Shown here piece by piece: positions 1 through 6,716 of a stretch of DNA of 14,618 nucleotides. The position numbers and the translations under genes were made by a program. The DNA comes from DATHTK01 sp035463295 (lineage in GTDB: Bacteria; Actinomycetota; Rubrobacteria; Rubrobacterales; Rubrobacteraceae), in the NCBI GenBank assembly GCA_035463295.1, contig DATHTK010000046.1, positions 1 through 14,618 on the forward strand, written 5' to 3'. The notes under the pieces were generated by a model. That model had not been told where the DNA came from and made no database searches. It saw nothing but the letters and a program-made list of their open reading frames with translations. Position 1 is the stretch's first letter. The number at the start of each line of letters is the position of its first letter.

Positions 1-920
1 GGGTGTGGCAGGGGGAGCTCAAGAACAGGGCCAAGGACGGCTCGATCTACTGGGTGGACACTACTATAGTGCCGTTCCTCGATGAGCGGGGAAAACCTTA
101 CCAGTACGTGGCGATCCGTTACGACATAACCGAGCGCAAGGAGGCCGAGGAGGAGATCCGCACCCTCAACGAACAGCTCGAGCGTAGGGTCCGCCAGAGG
201 ACCGCGCAGCTGGAGGAGGCCAACAGGGAGCTCGAGGCCTTCTCCTACTCGGTCTCCCACGACCTCCGGGCGCCGATCCGCCACATCAGCGGCTTCGCGC
301 GGATGCTCGAGGAGAGGGCCAAATCCTCGCTGGACGAGATGGGGCTGCGTTACTTGAAGATCATCCTCGAGTCCACCGAACGCGCGGGAACGCTCGTGGA
401 CGATCTTCTCTCTTTCTCCCGCATGGGGCGCGTCGAGATGCGCGACGCCGTCGTCGACATGGACGCCCTCGTTCATGAGATGCTCAACGAGCTGAAGTTC
501 GAGACGAACGGGAGAGACATAGACTGGAAGATCGCGGAACTGCCCGACGTTTATGGGGATCACTCGATGCTGCGACTGGTCGTGCGAAACCTCCTCGGCA
601 ACGCGGTCAAGTACACACGGCCCCGCGAACACGCCGTGATCGAGGTCGGCAACTCGGAGGACGGGGCCGAAACGGTGTTCTTTGTCCGCGACAACGGCGT
701 GGGCTTCGACGAGGCCTACGCCGACAAGCTCTTCGGCGTATTCCAGCGGCTGCACGGCGTGGAGGAGTTCGAGGGGACGGGCATAGGACTGGCCAACGTT
801 CGGCGTATCATAATGCGACACGGGGGGAAGGTATGGGCCGAGGGACACGTCGGGGAGGGAGCGACTTTCTACTTTTCGCTCCCGCGAGCCAGAGGGGTAG
901 ACGGTGACGAGGTCGAGTAA
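1..920 (+). CDS. PAS-domain sensor histidine kinase, C-terminal part (5' truncated)
   Basis: Partial gene that enters the window from the left. The visible 305 residues begin at the end of a PAS fold (the IYW..TTIVPF strand and the C-terminal DITERK signature, about residues 13-46), followed by a charged coiled coil (47-78). Next comes a HisKA dimerisation domain with phospho-acceptor His86 in SYSVSHDLRAP, then a HATPase_c domain with Asn200 in the N box, the DNGVGFD G1 box (230-236) and a GTGIGL G2 box (258-263). All residues for ATP binding and autophosphorylation are present. The sequence style resembles phytochrome-type kinases that pair with Rcp1-like receivers, and the next gene is exactly such a receiver, overlapping by 17 bp. 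No membrane segment is visible in this part. The true start and any N-terminal sensory domain lie outside, so the stimulus cannot be inferred. Confidence 0.93.
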   Translation, partial: VWQGELKNRAKDGSIYWVDTTIVPFLDERGKPYQYVAIRYDITERKEAEEEIRTLNEQLERRVRQRTAQLEEANRELEAFSYSVSHDLRAPIRHISGFARMLEERAKSSLDEMGLRYLKIILESTERAGTLVDDLLSFSRMGRVEMRDAVVDMDALVHEMLNELKFETNGRDIDWKIAELPDVYGDHSMLRLVVRNLLGNAVKYTRPREHAVIEVGNSEDGAETVFFVRDNGVGFDEAYADKLFGVFQRLHGVEEFEGTGIGLANVRRIIMRHGGKVWAEGHVGEGATFYFSLPRARGVDGDEVE

Positions 921-1377
921 GATCCTGCTGGTCGAAGACGATCCCAACGACGTGGAGCTGACACTCTCGGCCCTGACCCGAAACCGCCTCTCCTGCGAGA
1001 TCGCCGTGGTGCGCGACGGGCAGGAGGCGCTGGACTACCTCTTGCGCCAAGGGGACTACGCCTCGCGGGAAGAGGTTAACCCGCCGGTGGTGCTCCTCGA
1101 CCTGAAGCTCCCAAAGGTGAGCGGGATAGAGGTGCTCGAACGCGTCAAGACGGACCCCTACCTGCGGACCGTCCCCGTGGTGGTGCTCACCTCCTCGCGC
1201 GAGGAGCGGGACGTGCTCCGGAGCTACGACCTGGGGACGAACGCCTACGTGGTCAAGCCAGTGGATTTCCAGGACTTTAGCGAGGCCGTCAAACAGCTGG
1301 GGCTGTTCTGGACCGTCATAAACCAAGCGCCCCCGGATAATATCGGTCGGGCGTACGAGCCTCATGAACCTACCTGA
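904..1377 (+). CDS. Stand-alone response regulator receiver protein (CheY/Rcp1-like)
   Basis: A 157-residue single receiver domain with no output domain. The acidic pocket is Glu11-Asp12-Asp13, the phospho-acceptor is Asp66 in LLDLKLP, the switch Thr96 lies in VVLTSS, and Lys118 is in VVKP. The insert between helix 2 and strand 3 (LRQGDYASREEVNPP) is typical of Rcp1-type regulators that partner phytochrome-like kinases. The GTG start is chosen because AGAGGGG lies 6 nt upstream and the reading frame from there begins directly with the first beta strand (SSKILLVEDD). It overlaps the kinase end by 17 bp, so the two are almost certainly co-translated as a cognate pair. Without a DNA-binding domain, the protein probably acts by protein contact or as a phosphorelay intermediate. 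This is inference from the family. Confidence 0.93.
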   Translation: MTRSSKILLVEDDPNDVELTLSALTRNRLSCEIAVVRDGQEALDYLLRQGDYASREEVNPPVVLLDLKLPKVSGIEVLERVKTDPYLRTVPVVVLTSSREERDVLRSYDLGTNAYVVKPVDFQDFSEAVKQLGLFWTVINQAPPDNIGRAYEPHEPT

Positions 1378-1427
1378 GAGCGCTCCACACCCAGGTTGCC
1401 GCGTAACGTACGGAACGCCCTCAGGAG

Positions 1428-1456
1428 TTGTGTTAGTATCGTGATAAAAGTATCTT
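1428..1456 (+). promoter_or_regulatory. Possible promoter for the receiver-PAS kinase
   Basis: TTGTGT (1428-1433) and TATCTT (1451-1456) are separated by 17 bp in the 127-bp gap between the receiver gene and the next kinase. The region is locally AT-rich compared with its surroundings. The predicted start would be near 1463, giving a leader of about 40 nt. Each hexamer has two mismatches to the sigma70-type consensus, so this is a suggestion only. Confidence 0.3.
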
Positions 1457-1504
1457 GAATGTCGAGCGGTCTCTGCGGAGACGGGCTGGGCGGGGGGCGA
1501 AGGC

Positions 1505-2890
1505 ATGGCGGTGCTGCGAATTCTCAATCTGGAAGACGAGCCGCTGGACACCGAGATCTTGCGGGCGGAGTTGGCTGGGGGAGGCCTCTCCTGCGAGATA
1601 AGCCGGGTGCAGAAGCGCGAAGATTTCCTTTCGGCGCTGCGGAGCGGCGACTTCGACCTCGTCCTTGCGGACCATTCCCTGCCGACCTTCGACGGGCTCG
1701 CCGCGATGGAGGCAACCCGGAAGATCTCCCCCGAGACCCCGTTCATCTTCGTCTCCGGTACTATCGGCGAGGAAGCGGCGATAGAGTCCATCAAGAGGGG
1801 CGCCACGGACTACGTGCTCAAGCACCGGTTGGATCGGCTGGTGCCGGCGGTGCGGCGGGCGGTGCGCGAGGCCCGGGAGCGGGCCGAGCGAGCGCGGGCT
1901 GAGGAGGAGCTCCGCGATAGCCACGCCTTGCTGCGCTCGATCGTCGAAGGAACCGCTGACCCGATCTTCGCGAAGGATGTGGAGGGCCGTTATCTGCTGG
2001 TCAACTCGGCGTGCGCCGGGGCTATTGGCAGGCCCGTGGGGGAGATTCTCGGCAAGCACGATTCCGAGCTGTACCCGCCGGAAGTCGCCGAGCGGCTGAG
2101 GGAGGTAGACCGTCGGGTCATGAGTGCCGGGGAGCCTGTTACGCTCGAGGAGGAGGTCCCGGTAGGGGGTATTCTACGGAGCTACCTCGTGACCAAGACC
2201 CCGCGGCGAGACCACCGGGGAAGAGTGGCCGGGATGATAGGAGTGGCTACCGACATAACCGAGCGCTTGCGGGCTGAGAAGGCGCTGTTCGATATTCGGG
2301 AGGCCGAGCGCCGCAGGATAGCCCGCGACCTGCACGACATCGTACTTCAGGACCTCACGGGTGCCTTGCAGGGTCTGCAGGCGGCAAGGGTGGACTCCGC
2401 GCGCGCCGCCGGTCTCGCACCGGAGGTCTCCGCTCTCCGGCGCGCGGTCGACGGCCTGCGAAACGCGATCTACGACCTCCGCCTGGAGGGGAGACGGCCC
2501 TTCCTCGAGTCGTTGAGGGCGTTGGTCGAGCTCAACCGCCGGCTGGAGGGGGGGTGCGAGACGAGCCTCACACTCGGGGCCGGGTTCCCAGAGGAGCTAC
2601 CGGAGGTCCTGAGGGTCGAGCTGGTGCGCATCCTCCAGGAGGCCCTGGCGAACGTCCGCCGGCACTCCGGCGCCCGGCGAGTGCGGGTCGTCGTGGAAGG
2701 CGACCCGCGCAGCGGGATACTGGCGGAGGTCGAGGACGACGGGAGGGGCTTCGATCCGTCCACCGTCCGGGAGGGCGTAGGGCTCTCTGCGATGCGGGAG
2801 AGGGCTCGCGAGATCGGCGGCGAGCTCGAGGTGGAGAGTGCGGCCGGGGAGGGCACCCGCGTGCGCTTCCGGGCTCCGCTGTCCGACTGA
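1505..2890 (+). CDS. Hybrid sensor kinase: receiver-PAS-HisKA_3-HATPase_c
   Basis: A 461-residue soluble kinase with no membrane helix. Domains in order: a receiver (1-120) with Glu10/Asp11, phospho-acceptor Asp56 in LVLADHSLP, Ser84 and Lys106 in VLKH; a charged linker helix (110-140); a PAS domain (about 140-255) ending in the ATDITERL signature; and a HisKA_3-type dimerisation domain with His277 in RRIARDLHD. An ATPase of the NarX/DesK class follows, with Asn383 in the N box (LQEALANVRRHS), DDGRG at 411-415 and a final GEGTRVRF. Kinases of this class usually phosphorylate NarL/LuxR-type regulators, none of which lies in the window. Placing the receiver at the N-terminus makes it an input, so the protein may take phosphate from another kinase, possibly the one upstream. 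The ATG start has a G-rich but non-canonical upstream region. A hairpin overlaps its stop codon. Confidence 0.93.
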   Translation: MAVLRILNLEDEPLDTEILRAELAGGGLSCEISRVQKREDFLSALRSGDFDLVLADHSLPTFDGLAAMEATRKISPETPFIFVSGTIGEEAAIESIKRGATDYVLKHRLDRLVPAVRRAVREARERAERARAEEELRDSHALLRSIVEGTADPIFAKDVEGRYLLVNSACAGAIGRPVGEILGKHDSELYPPEVAERLREVDRRVMSAGEPVTLEEEVPVGGILRSYLVTKTPRRDHRGRVAGMIGVATDITERLRAEKALFDIREAERRRIARDLHDIVLQDLTGALQGLQAARVDSARAAGLAPEVSALRRAVDGLRNAIYDLRLEGRRPFLESLRALVELNRRLEGGCETSLTLGAGFPEELPEVLRVELVRILQEALANVRRHSGARRVRVVVEGDPRSGILAEVEDDGRGFDPSTVREGVGLSAMRERAREIGGELEVESAAGEGTRVRFRAPLSD

Positions 2891-2916
2891 GGCCGCGGCG
2901 TCTCGCCGGCCTCTTG
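2889..2916 (+). terminator. Hairpin at the end of the receiver-PAS kinase
   Basis: GAGGCC (2889-2894) pairs with GGCCTC (2908-2913). Inside it GGCG (2897-2900) pairs with CGCC (2904-2907) around a TCT loop, leaving a two-base bulge. The stem begins within the TGA stop codon and is followed by TTGT, only a weak T-tract. It is probably a terminator separating the signalling genes from trxB, but the poor T-run leaves doubt. Confidence 0.5.
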
Positions 2917-2986
2917 TCACGCCTCGCTGCCCGCTCTTCTCCCTCTGTCTACGCTCGCTCCGTTCGTGGGATACCCGAGGGGCGCG

Positions 2987-3003
2987 ATATACTAGAATAT
3001 ACT
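2987..3003 (+). promoter_or_regulatory. Tandem ATATACT repeats upstream of trxB (possible -10 boxes)
   Basis: ATATACT occurs at 2987-2993 and again at 2997-3003, exactly 10 bp (about one helical turn) apart, within a GC-rich gap. Each contains TATACT, a good -10 hexamer. Neither has a convincing -35 box at 16-18 bp, so they could be alternative -10 elements or half-sites for a regulator. The trxB start codon follows about 40 nt later, behind a GAGGAG ribosome-binding site at 3026-3031. Confidence 0.4.
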
Positions 3004-3041
3004 GCGTTGAAAGATACGCATATTTGAGGAGAGTGTTTAAG

Positions 3042-4052
3042 ATGCCTGAGAGAATTTACGACGTGGTCGTGGTGGGGTCCGGGCCGGCAGGATACACGGC
3101 GGCGCTCTACGCTGCCCGGGCCAACCTCGATGTCCTCGTCTTCCAGGGGTTCGAGACCGGCGGTCAGCTCATGCTCACCTCCGACGTCGAGAACTACCCG
3201 GGCTACAGGGACGGCGTGATGGGCCCGGACATGATGGAGGACTTCGAGGCTCAGGCCGCGCGTTTCGGGGCCGAGATGCGCCCGGACAACGTGGAGAGGG
3301 TGGACTTCTCGGAGCGCCCGTTCAAGCTCTGGGCCGAGGGCGAGAACGAGCCCACCCTCGCGAAGGCGGTCATCATCGCCACCGGGGCGAAGGCGAAGTG
3401 GCTCGGGCTGGAGGGCGAGCGGCGCCTCATGGGCCGGGGGGTGAGCGGCTGCGCCACCTGCGACGGATTCTTCTTCAAGGAGAAGAGGGTCGCGGTCGTC
3501 GGCGGCGGCGACACGGCGATGGAGGAGGCGCTCTTCCTCACCAAGTACGCCGGCGAAGTACTCATCATTCACCGCCGCGACCAGTTCCGGGCGTCCAAGA
3601 TCATGCTGGAGAGAGCCAGGAAGAACCCCAAGGTCACCTTTCTCACCGATACAGTCGTCGAGGAGGTGCTCGGCGAGAGCTCCGTCGAGGGCATCCGCGT
3701 GAAGAACCTCAACACGGGCGAGGAGAAGGAGATCGAGGTAGACGGCTTCTTCGCGGCCATCGGCCACGCCCCGGCCACCGGCGTCTTCGAGGGTCAGCTC
3801 GAAATGGACAAAGGCGGCTACGTCCTTCAGAAGAAGCACACGATGACGAGCGTCCCCGGCGTGTTCGCGGCGGGCGACGTCTCGGACAAGCGCTACCGCC
3901 AGGCCGTCACCGCCGCGGGCGACGGCTGCCGGGCGGCCATAGACGCCGAGCGCTGGCTCGAGGAGCAGGGCGAGGCTGACGGGGCTCTGGACCCCGGCGT
4001 CTGGACCGCGGAGAAGGACAGGGAAGGCAGCGCGCCCGCCCGCAGCGTCTAG
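3042..4052 (+). CDS. trxB: Thioredoxin-disulfide reductase
   Basis: A 336-residue low-molecular-weight thioredoxin reductase that passes electrons from NADPH through FAD to thioredoxin in the cytoplasm. Visible features in order: FAD-binding GSGPAGYTAALYAARA (12-27), the ETGGQL motif (38-43), the redox-active pair Cys137/Cys140 in CATC, NADPH-binding GGGDTAMEEA (154-163), the HRRDQFRAS segment (177-185), and the FAD-closing GVFAAGDV (273-280) plus the RQAVTAAGDG motif. The frame is open further upstream (to 2838), but the ATG at 3042 is chosen because GAGGAG lies 10 nt before it and the family alignment begins at IYDVVVVGSGPAG. The final 25 or so residues after WLEEQ are charged, Pro/Ala-rich and longer than in typical homologues. 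No thioredoxin gene is adjacent. It converges on polX with a hairpin between. Confidence 0.96.
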   Translation: MPERIYDVVVVGSGPAGYTAALYAARANLDVLVFQGFETGGQLMLTSDVENYPGYRDGVMGPDMMEDFEAQAARFGAEMRPDNVERVDFSERPFKLWAEGENEPTLAKAVIIATGAKAKWLGLEGERRLMGRGVSGCATCDGFFFKEKRVAVVGGGDTAMEEALFLTKYAGEVLIIHRRDQFRASKIMLERARKNPKVTFLTDTVVEEVLGESSVEGIRVKNLNTGEEKEIEVDGFFAAIGHAPATGVFEGQLEMDKGGYVLQKKHTMTSVPGVFAAGDVSDKRYRQAVTAAGDGCRAAIDAERWLEEQGEADGALDPGVWTAEKDREGSAPARSV

Positions 4053-4065
4053 AGCACGACGAGAA

Positions 4066-4096
4066 AAGGGGCCGGAGCTCGAAGCTCCGGCCCCTT
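4066..4096. terminator. Perfect-stem terminator between trxB and polX
   Basis: A 14-bp perfect inverted repeat (4066-4079 pairing with 4083-4096) has a 3-nt loop and a GC-rich core. On the minus strand the stem continues into TTTTCTC, a fair T-tract, so it should terminate polX transcripts that read past the stop at 4165. On the plus strand it sits 13 bp after the trxB stop but has only TTCGGT behind it. Its position between convergent genes supports a bidirectional role. Confidence 0.8.
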
Positions 4097-4164
4097 CGGT
4101 GCACTGCGGGGTCTCACGCCGAGTGGTCGAGCTTTCACTGTACGTTCCGCCTCTGCGACGCTAG

Positions 4165-5871
4165 CTACTTGCCGCTCTTCAGGTACGCCTCGAACTCGGG
4201 CCACGGGAGGCAGTTTATGACGCTCGCCTTCTCGACCCACGCCCGCCGGGCCTGCGAGAGACCGAACTTCGCGAAGGTCAGAGCGCCCTCGTCGTGGGCG
4301 TCGGTGTCTATCGTAATGCGGACGCCGGCGTTTACGGCTTCTCGGAGGTAGGGGACGGAGAGGTCGAGGCGGTCGACGTAGGAGTTGAGCTCGAGGGCGG
4401 TGTTCGTCGCGACGGCCTCCCGTATAAGGCGGGAGATATCCACCTCGTAGGGGTCGCGGCGATTCAGGACGCGGCCGGTGGGGTGACCGATCGTGCGGAC
4501 GTGAGGGTTGCTCATCGCGCGGACGATGCGCTCGGTCATCGCCCGCTCGCCGATCCTGAAGGAGGTGTGGACCGAGGCCACGACGAAATCCAGCTCGGCG
4601 AGGAGGGCGTCCTCGTAGTCGAGGGTGCCGTCTCTCAGGATGTCCACCTCCGAGCCGCAGAGAAGCTGGATCTCCGCGTACCGGTCGTTGGCTGCCCTTA
4701 CGGCTTCGATCTTTCTCTTCAACCGCTCGGGGGAGAGGCCGTTGGCGACGCGCAGGCTCCCCGAGTGGTCGCAGAAGACGAGGTACTCGTAGCCGAGGGC
4801 GATCGCGGCCTCGGCCATGCTCTCGATAGTGCCCTTACCGTCCGACCAATTCGTGTGAACGTGCAGATCGCCGCGCACGTCCGAGACCTGAACCAGGTCC
4901 GGTAGCTCGCCCCTCTCGGCGGCTTCGATCTCGCCGGTGTCCTCGCGCAGCTCCGGGGGGATGTACGGGAGGCCGAGCCGCTCGTAGACCTCTTCTTCCG
5001 TCTCTGCCGGCTCGTAGTCTCCCGTCCCGGTCTCGGCCAGGCCGTACTCGGAGATGTTGATGCCCATCTTTACGGCCCGCTCGCGCAGGGCGACGTTGTG
5101 GGCCTGGCCCCCCGTTGAGTGGTGCCAGAGCGAGCCGAACGCCTCGGGCTCGACGATCCGCAAGTCTACCTCGACGCCGCCGGAGACTATATAGACTTTC
5201 TTCGGGCCGTGGGCGAGGACTTCGTCGGCGAACGGCGCATCGGCGAAGGCGTCCGCGAGCGCCGTTCCGTCCCTGCTGGCGGCGACGAGGTCGATGTCGC
5301 CGATGGTCTCCTTACCGCGCCTCAGGGAGCCCGCGACCTCCGCCCTCTCGCAGGCCGGGTGAGAGCGCACGAAGGAGAGCATGCTCTCGGCCAGGGCGGT
5401 CGCGTCGTCTAGCAGCAGGCGGCGCTCGCTGGAGGTGTACGTCTTGGCGGCGCGCACGATCTTCTCGGCGCTCTTGTGGCCGAAGCCCTTCAACGTGGCG
5501 ATCTGATCCACCTCCAGCTCCGCCAGCTCCTCCACGTCGGTTACGCCCAACTCCTGCCAGAGCCTGCCGACTGTGCGTGCGCCCACGCCCTGCAGGCGTG
5601 TCATCTCGACCAGCCCGGGCGGTATCTCGGCGAGCAGATCCGAGAGAATGGGGGGCGTGCGGTCCTCGGAGAGGTCCCGGATCACCTCCGCCGTCGTCCC
5701 GCCGACGTGTGGCAGCGTGGTGAGATCCTCGACCTCACCCACCGGTCGGCCTAAAGAGACTACGGACTCCGCCGCCCGCTGGTAGGCGAGGATGCGGTAG
5801 TGGCCCTCGCCCTTTATCTCCAGGAGCGTCGCGATAGTTTCGAGGGCGCGGGCTATCTCCCCGTTCTGCAA
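4165..5871 (-). CDS. polX: DNA polymerase X family protein with C-terminal PHP domain
   Basis: A 568-residue bacterial PolX, a family active in gap-filling base-excision repair. N-terminal 8-kDa-like and helix-hairpin-helix elements are visible (PHVGGTT at 54-60, LQGVGARTVG at 93-102, LKGFGHKSAEKI at 127-138). The nucleotidyltransferase core follows: GSLRRG at 181-186, metal ligands Asp192 and Asp194 in GDIDLV and Asp236 in VEVDLR, then a thumb region. The PHP domain begins with DLHVHTNWSDGKGT (335-348) and keeps candidate metal ligands His337, His339, His369, Glu408, His435, His463, Asp522 or Asp524, and His526, consistent with the 3'-5' exonuclease or phosphoesterase activity known for bacterial PolX. 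The start is TTG, supported by AAGGAGG 8 nt upstream and a consensus -10 box. Length matches the family, and nothing looks broken. Confidence 0.94.
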   Translation of the reverse strand: MQNGEIARALETIATLLEIKGEGHYRILAYQRAAESVVSLGRPVGEVEDLTTLPHVGGTTAEVIRDLSEDRTPPILSDLLAEIPPGLVEMTRLQGVGARTVGRLWQELGVTDVEELAELEVDQIATLKGFGHKSAEKIVRAAKTYTSSERRLLLDDATALAESMLSFVRSHPACERAEVAGSLRRGKETIGDIDLVAASRDGTALADAFADAPFADEVLAHGPKKVYIVSGGVEVDLRIVEPEAFGSLWHHSTGGQAHNVALRERAVKMGINISEYGLAETGTGDYEPAETEEEVYERLGLPYIPPELREDTGEIEAAERGELPDLVQVSDVRGDLHVHTNWSDGKGTIESMAEAAIALGYEYLVFCDHSGSLRVANGLSPERLKRKIEAVRAANDRYAEIQLLCGSEVDILRDGTLDYEDALLAELDFVVASVHTSFRIGERAMTERIVRAMSNPHVRTIGHPTGRVLNRRDPYEVDISRLIREAVATNTALELNSYVDRLDLSVPYLREAVNAGVRITIDTDAHDEGALTFAKFGLSQARRAWVEKASVINCLPWPEFEAYLKSGK

Positions 5872-5879
5872 TTCGCGAG

Positions 5880-5887
5880 CCTCCTTC
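5880..5887 (-). promoter_or_regulatory. Ribosome-binding site fixing the TTG start of polX
   Basis: Read on the minus strand the sequence is GAAGGAGG, followed by 8 nt and then TTG. No ATG or GTG in frame is better placed, and the family N-terminus (EIARALETIATLLEIKGE) starts right after it. The TTG start is therefore well supported. Confidence 0.8.
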
Positions 5888-5909
5888 GTCGCCGGCCGTC
5901 CGCCGTGGA

Positions 5910-5938
5910 ATTATACGCGCCGACGGTAGATCCAAACC
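5910..5938 (-). promoter_or_regulatory. polX promoter with consensus -10 box
   Basis: The minus strand carries a perfect TATAAT (5910-5915). The -35 region at 17 bp (GGTTTG, 5933-5938) is poor, so the promoter may depend on its -10 box or on an activator. The predicted start near 5903 gives a leader of about 30 nt ending at the strong ribosome-binding site. Confidence 0.55.
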
Positions 5939-5947
5939 GGATAGAAT
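5920..5947 (+). promoter_or_regulatory. Possible promoter for the PAP2 phosphatase (leaderless)
   Basis: TAGAAT (5942-5947) differs from the -10 consensus by one base. CCGACG lies 16 bp upstream (5920-5925) and matches only the GAC core of the -35 box. Transcription would start around 5954-5956, on or next to the GTG at 5956, implying a leaderless mRNA. It interlocks with the divergent polX promoter. Confidence 0.4.
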
Positions 5948-5955
5948 CGACCCTT

Positions 5956-6687
5956 GTGTACAGAGCGCTGATAAAGAGGCGAAACGAGATCAGTCGGGTG
6001 CTCGCGAGGCGCCTGACGTTGGCCGCAGCCTTGTGGCTTGCCGCGGGGCTGGCCGTCTCGGTATTCGTCCTGTGGGCCTTTGCGGAGCTGGCCGACGGGG
6101 TCGTCGAGGGCGAGTTTCGCCGGTTCGACCGGGCGGTGCTGCTCTGGATCGATCAGAACGTGCCCGAGAGCTGGGACGGGGCGATGCGATGGATCACGGC
6201 CCTCGGTTACTACTGGGTCGTGATGCCGCTCCTCGCCGCGGCGGTCCTCGCCTTCTACCTCAAGAACTGGAGGCTCTCGGCTATCCTTCTCTGCGTCTCC
6301 ACCGGCGGGAGCGCGTTGCTCACGACAGTGATCAAGGCCGTCTTCCAGCGCGTACGACCGGAGCTCGTCGATTCCGCGTACACGGCATCGTTCTACTCGT
6401 TCCCTAGCGGCCACGCTACCGTCGCGGTCGGGTTCTACGGCGTGCTCACGGTGATACTGGCCTATCGGGCGCGGGGTCTAGCGCGCTGGGCCATCGCGGC
6501 CGGCGGCGCGGCCCTCGTGCTCCTGATCGGCTTCTCCCGGCTCTACCTCGGGGTGCACTACCCGACCGACGTGCTGGCCGGGTTTCTCACCGCGCTGGTC
6601 TGGGTGATAAGCGTCGGCACGGTTTACGTGGTCTGGCTCTCGATCCGGGGCCTGAGGGCCGCGGAGATGCGGCAGAAGGGCGAGTAG
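5956..6687 (+). CDS. PAP2-superfamily membrane phosphatase
   Basis: A 243-residue integral membrane protein with the full type 2 phosphatidic acid phosphatase signature: motif 1 KAVFQRVRP (127-135), motif 2 PSGH (150-153) and motif 3 SR (194-195) with His201 and Asp205. His201 should be the nucleophile. About six hydrophobic helices are visible (roughly 22-45, 83-101, 107-125, 155-170, 178-193, 207-229). Likely substrates are lipid phosphates such as phosphatidic acid, phosphatidylglycerol phosphate or undecaprenyl pyrophosphate; the sequence does not say which. The open frame reaches back to 5800 across polX, but that part is a shadow. GTG 5956 is preferred because it coincides with the predicted transcription start. 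GTG 5998 is the alternative, and neither has a Shine-Dalgarno sequence. It is convergent with the fatty-acid transporter gene. Confidence 0.88.
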   Translation: MYRALIKRRNEISRVLARRLTLAAALWLAAGLAVSVFVLWAFAELADGVVEGEFRRFDRAVLLWIDQNVPESWDGAMRWITALGYYWVVMPLLAAAVLAFYLKNWRLSAILLCVSTGGSALLTTVIKAVFQRVRPELVDSAYTASFYSFPSGHATVAVGFYGVLTVILAYRARGLARWAIAAGGAALVLLIGFSRLYLGVHYPTDVLAGFLTALVWVISVGTVYVVWLSIRGLRAAEMRQKGE

Positions 6688-6703
6688 ACCCCGCCCTTCT
6701 GCC
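6671..6703. terminator. Hairpin between PAP2 phosphatase and atoE-like genes
   Basis: GGCAGAAGGGCG (6671-6682) pairs perfectly over 12 bp with 6692-6703 around a 9-nt loop that contains the PAP2 stop codon. There is no T-tract on either side. Its location between convergent genes suggests a bidirectional terminator or transcript-end stabiliser. Confidence 0.5.
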
Positions 6704-6716
6704 TGTGGACGCTACC

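Noticed and set aside
808..1806. A 332-codon open frame on the minus strand across the two-component genes.
   Set aside because: It lies antisense to three clear coding domains, has no motif and no ribosome-binding site, and its composition is that of a complementary-strand shadow.
2968..3010. GGGAT upstream of trxB as a possible sigma-R (thiol stress) -35 box.
   Set aside because: No GTT -10 motif occurs at the required 18-19 bp; the nearest GTT is about 30 bp away.
2838..3041. An upstream extension of trxB adding about 68 residues.
   Set aside because: The extension overlaps the previous gene and its terminator-like hairpin and has no family similarity. The ATG at 3042 has a ribosome-binding site and starts the FAD domain.
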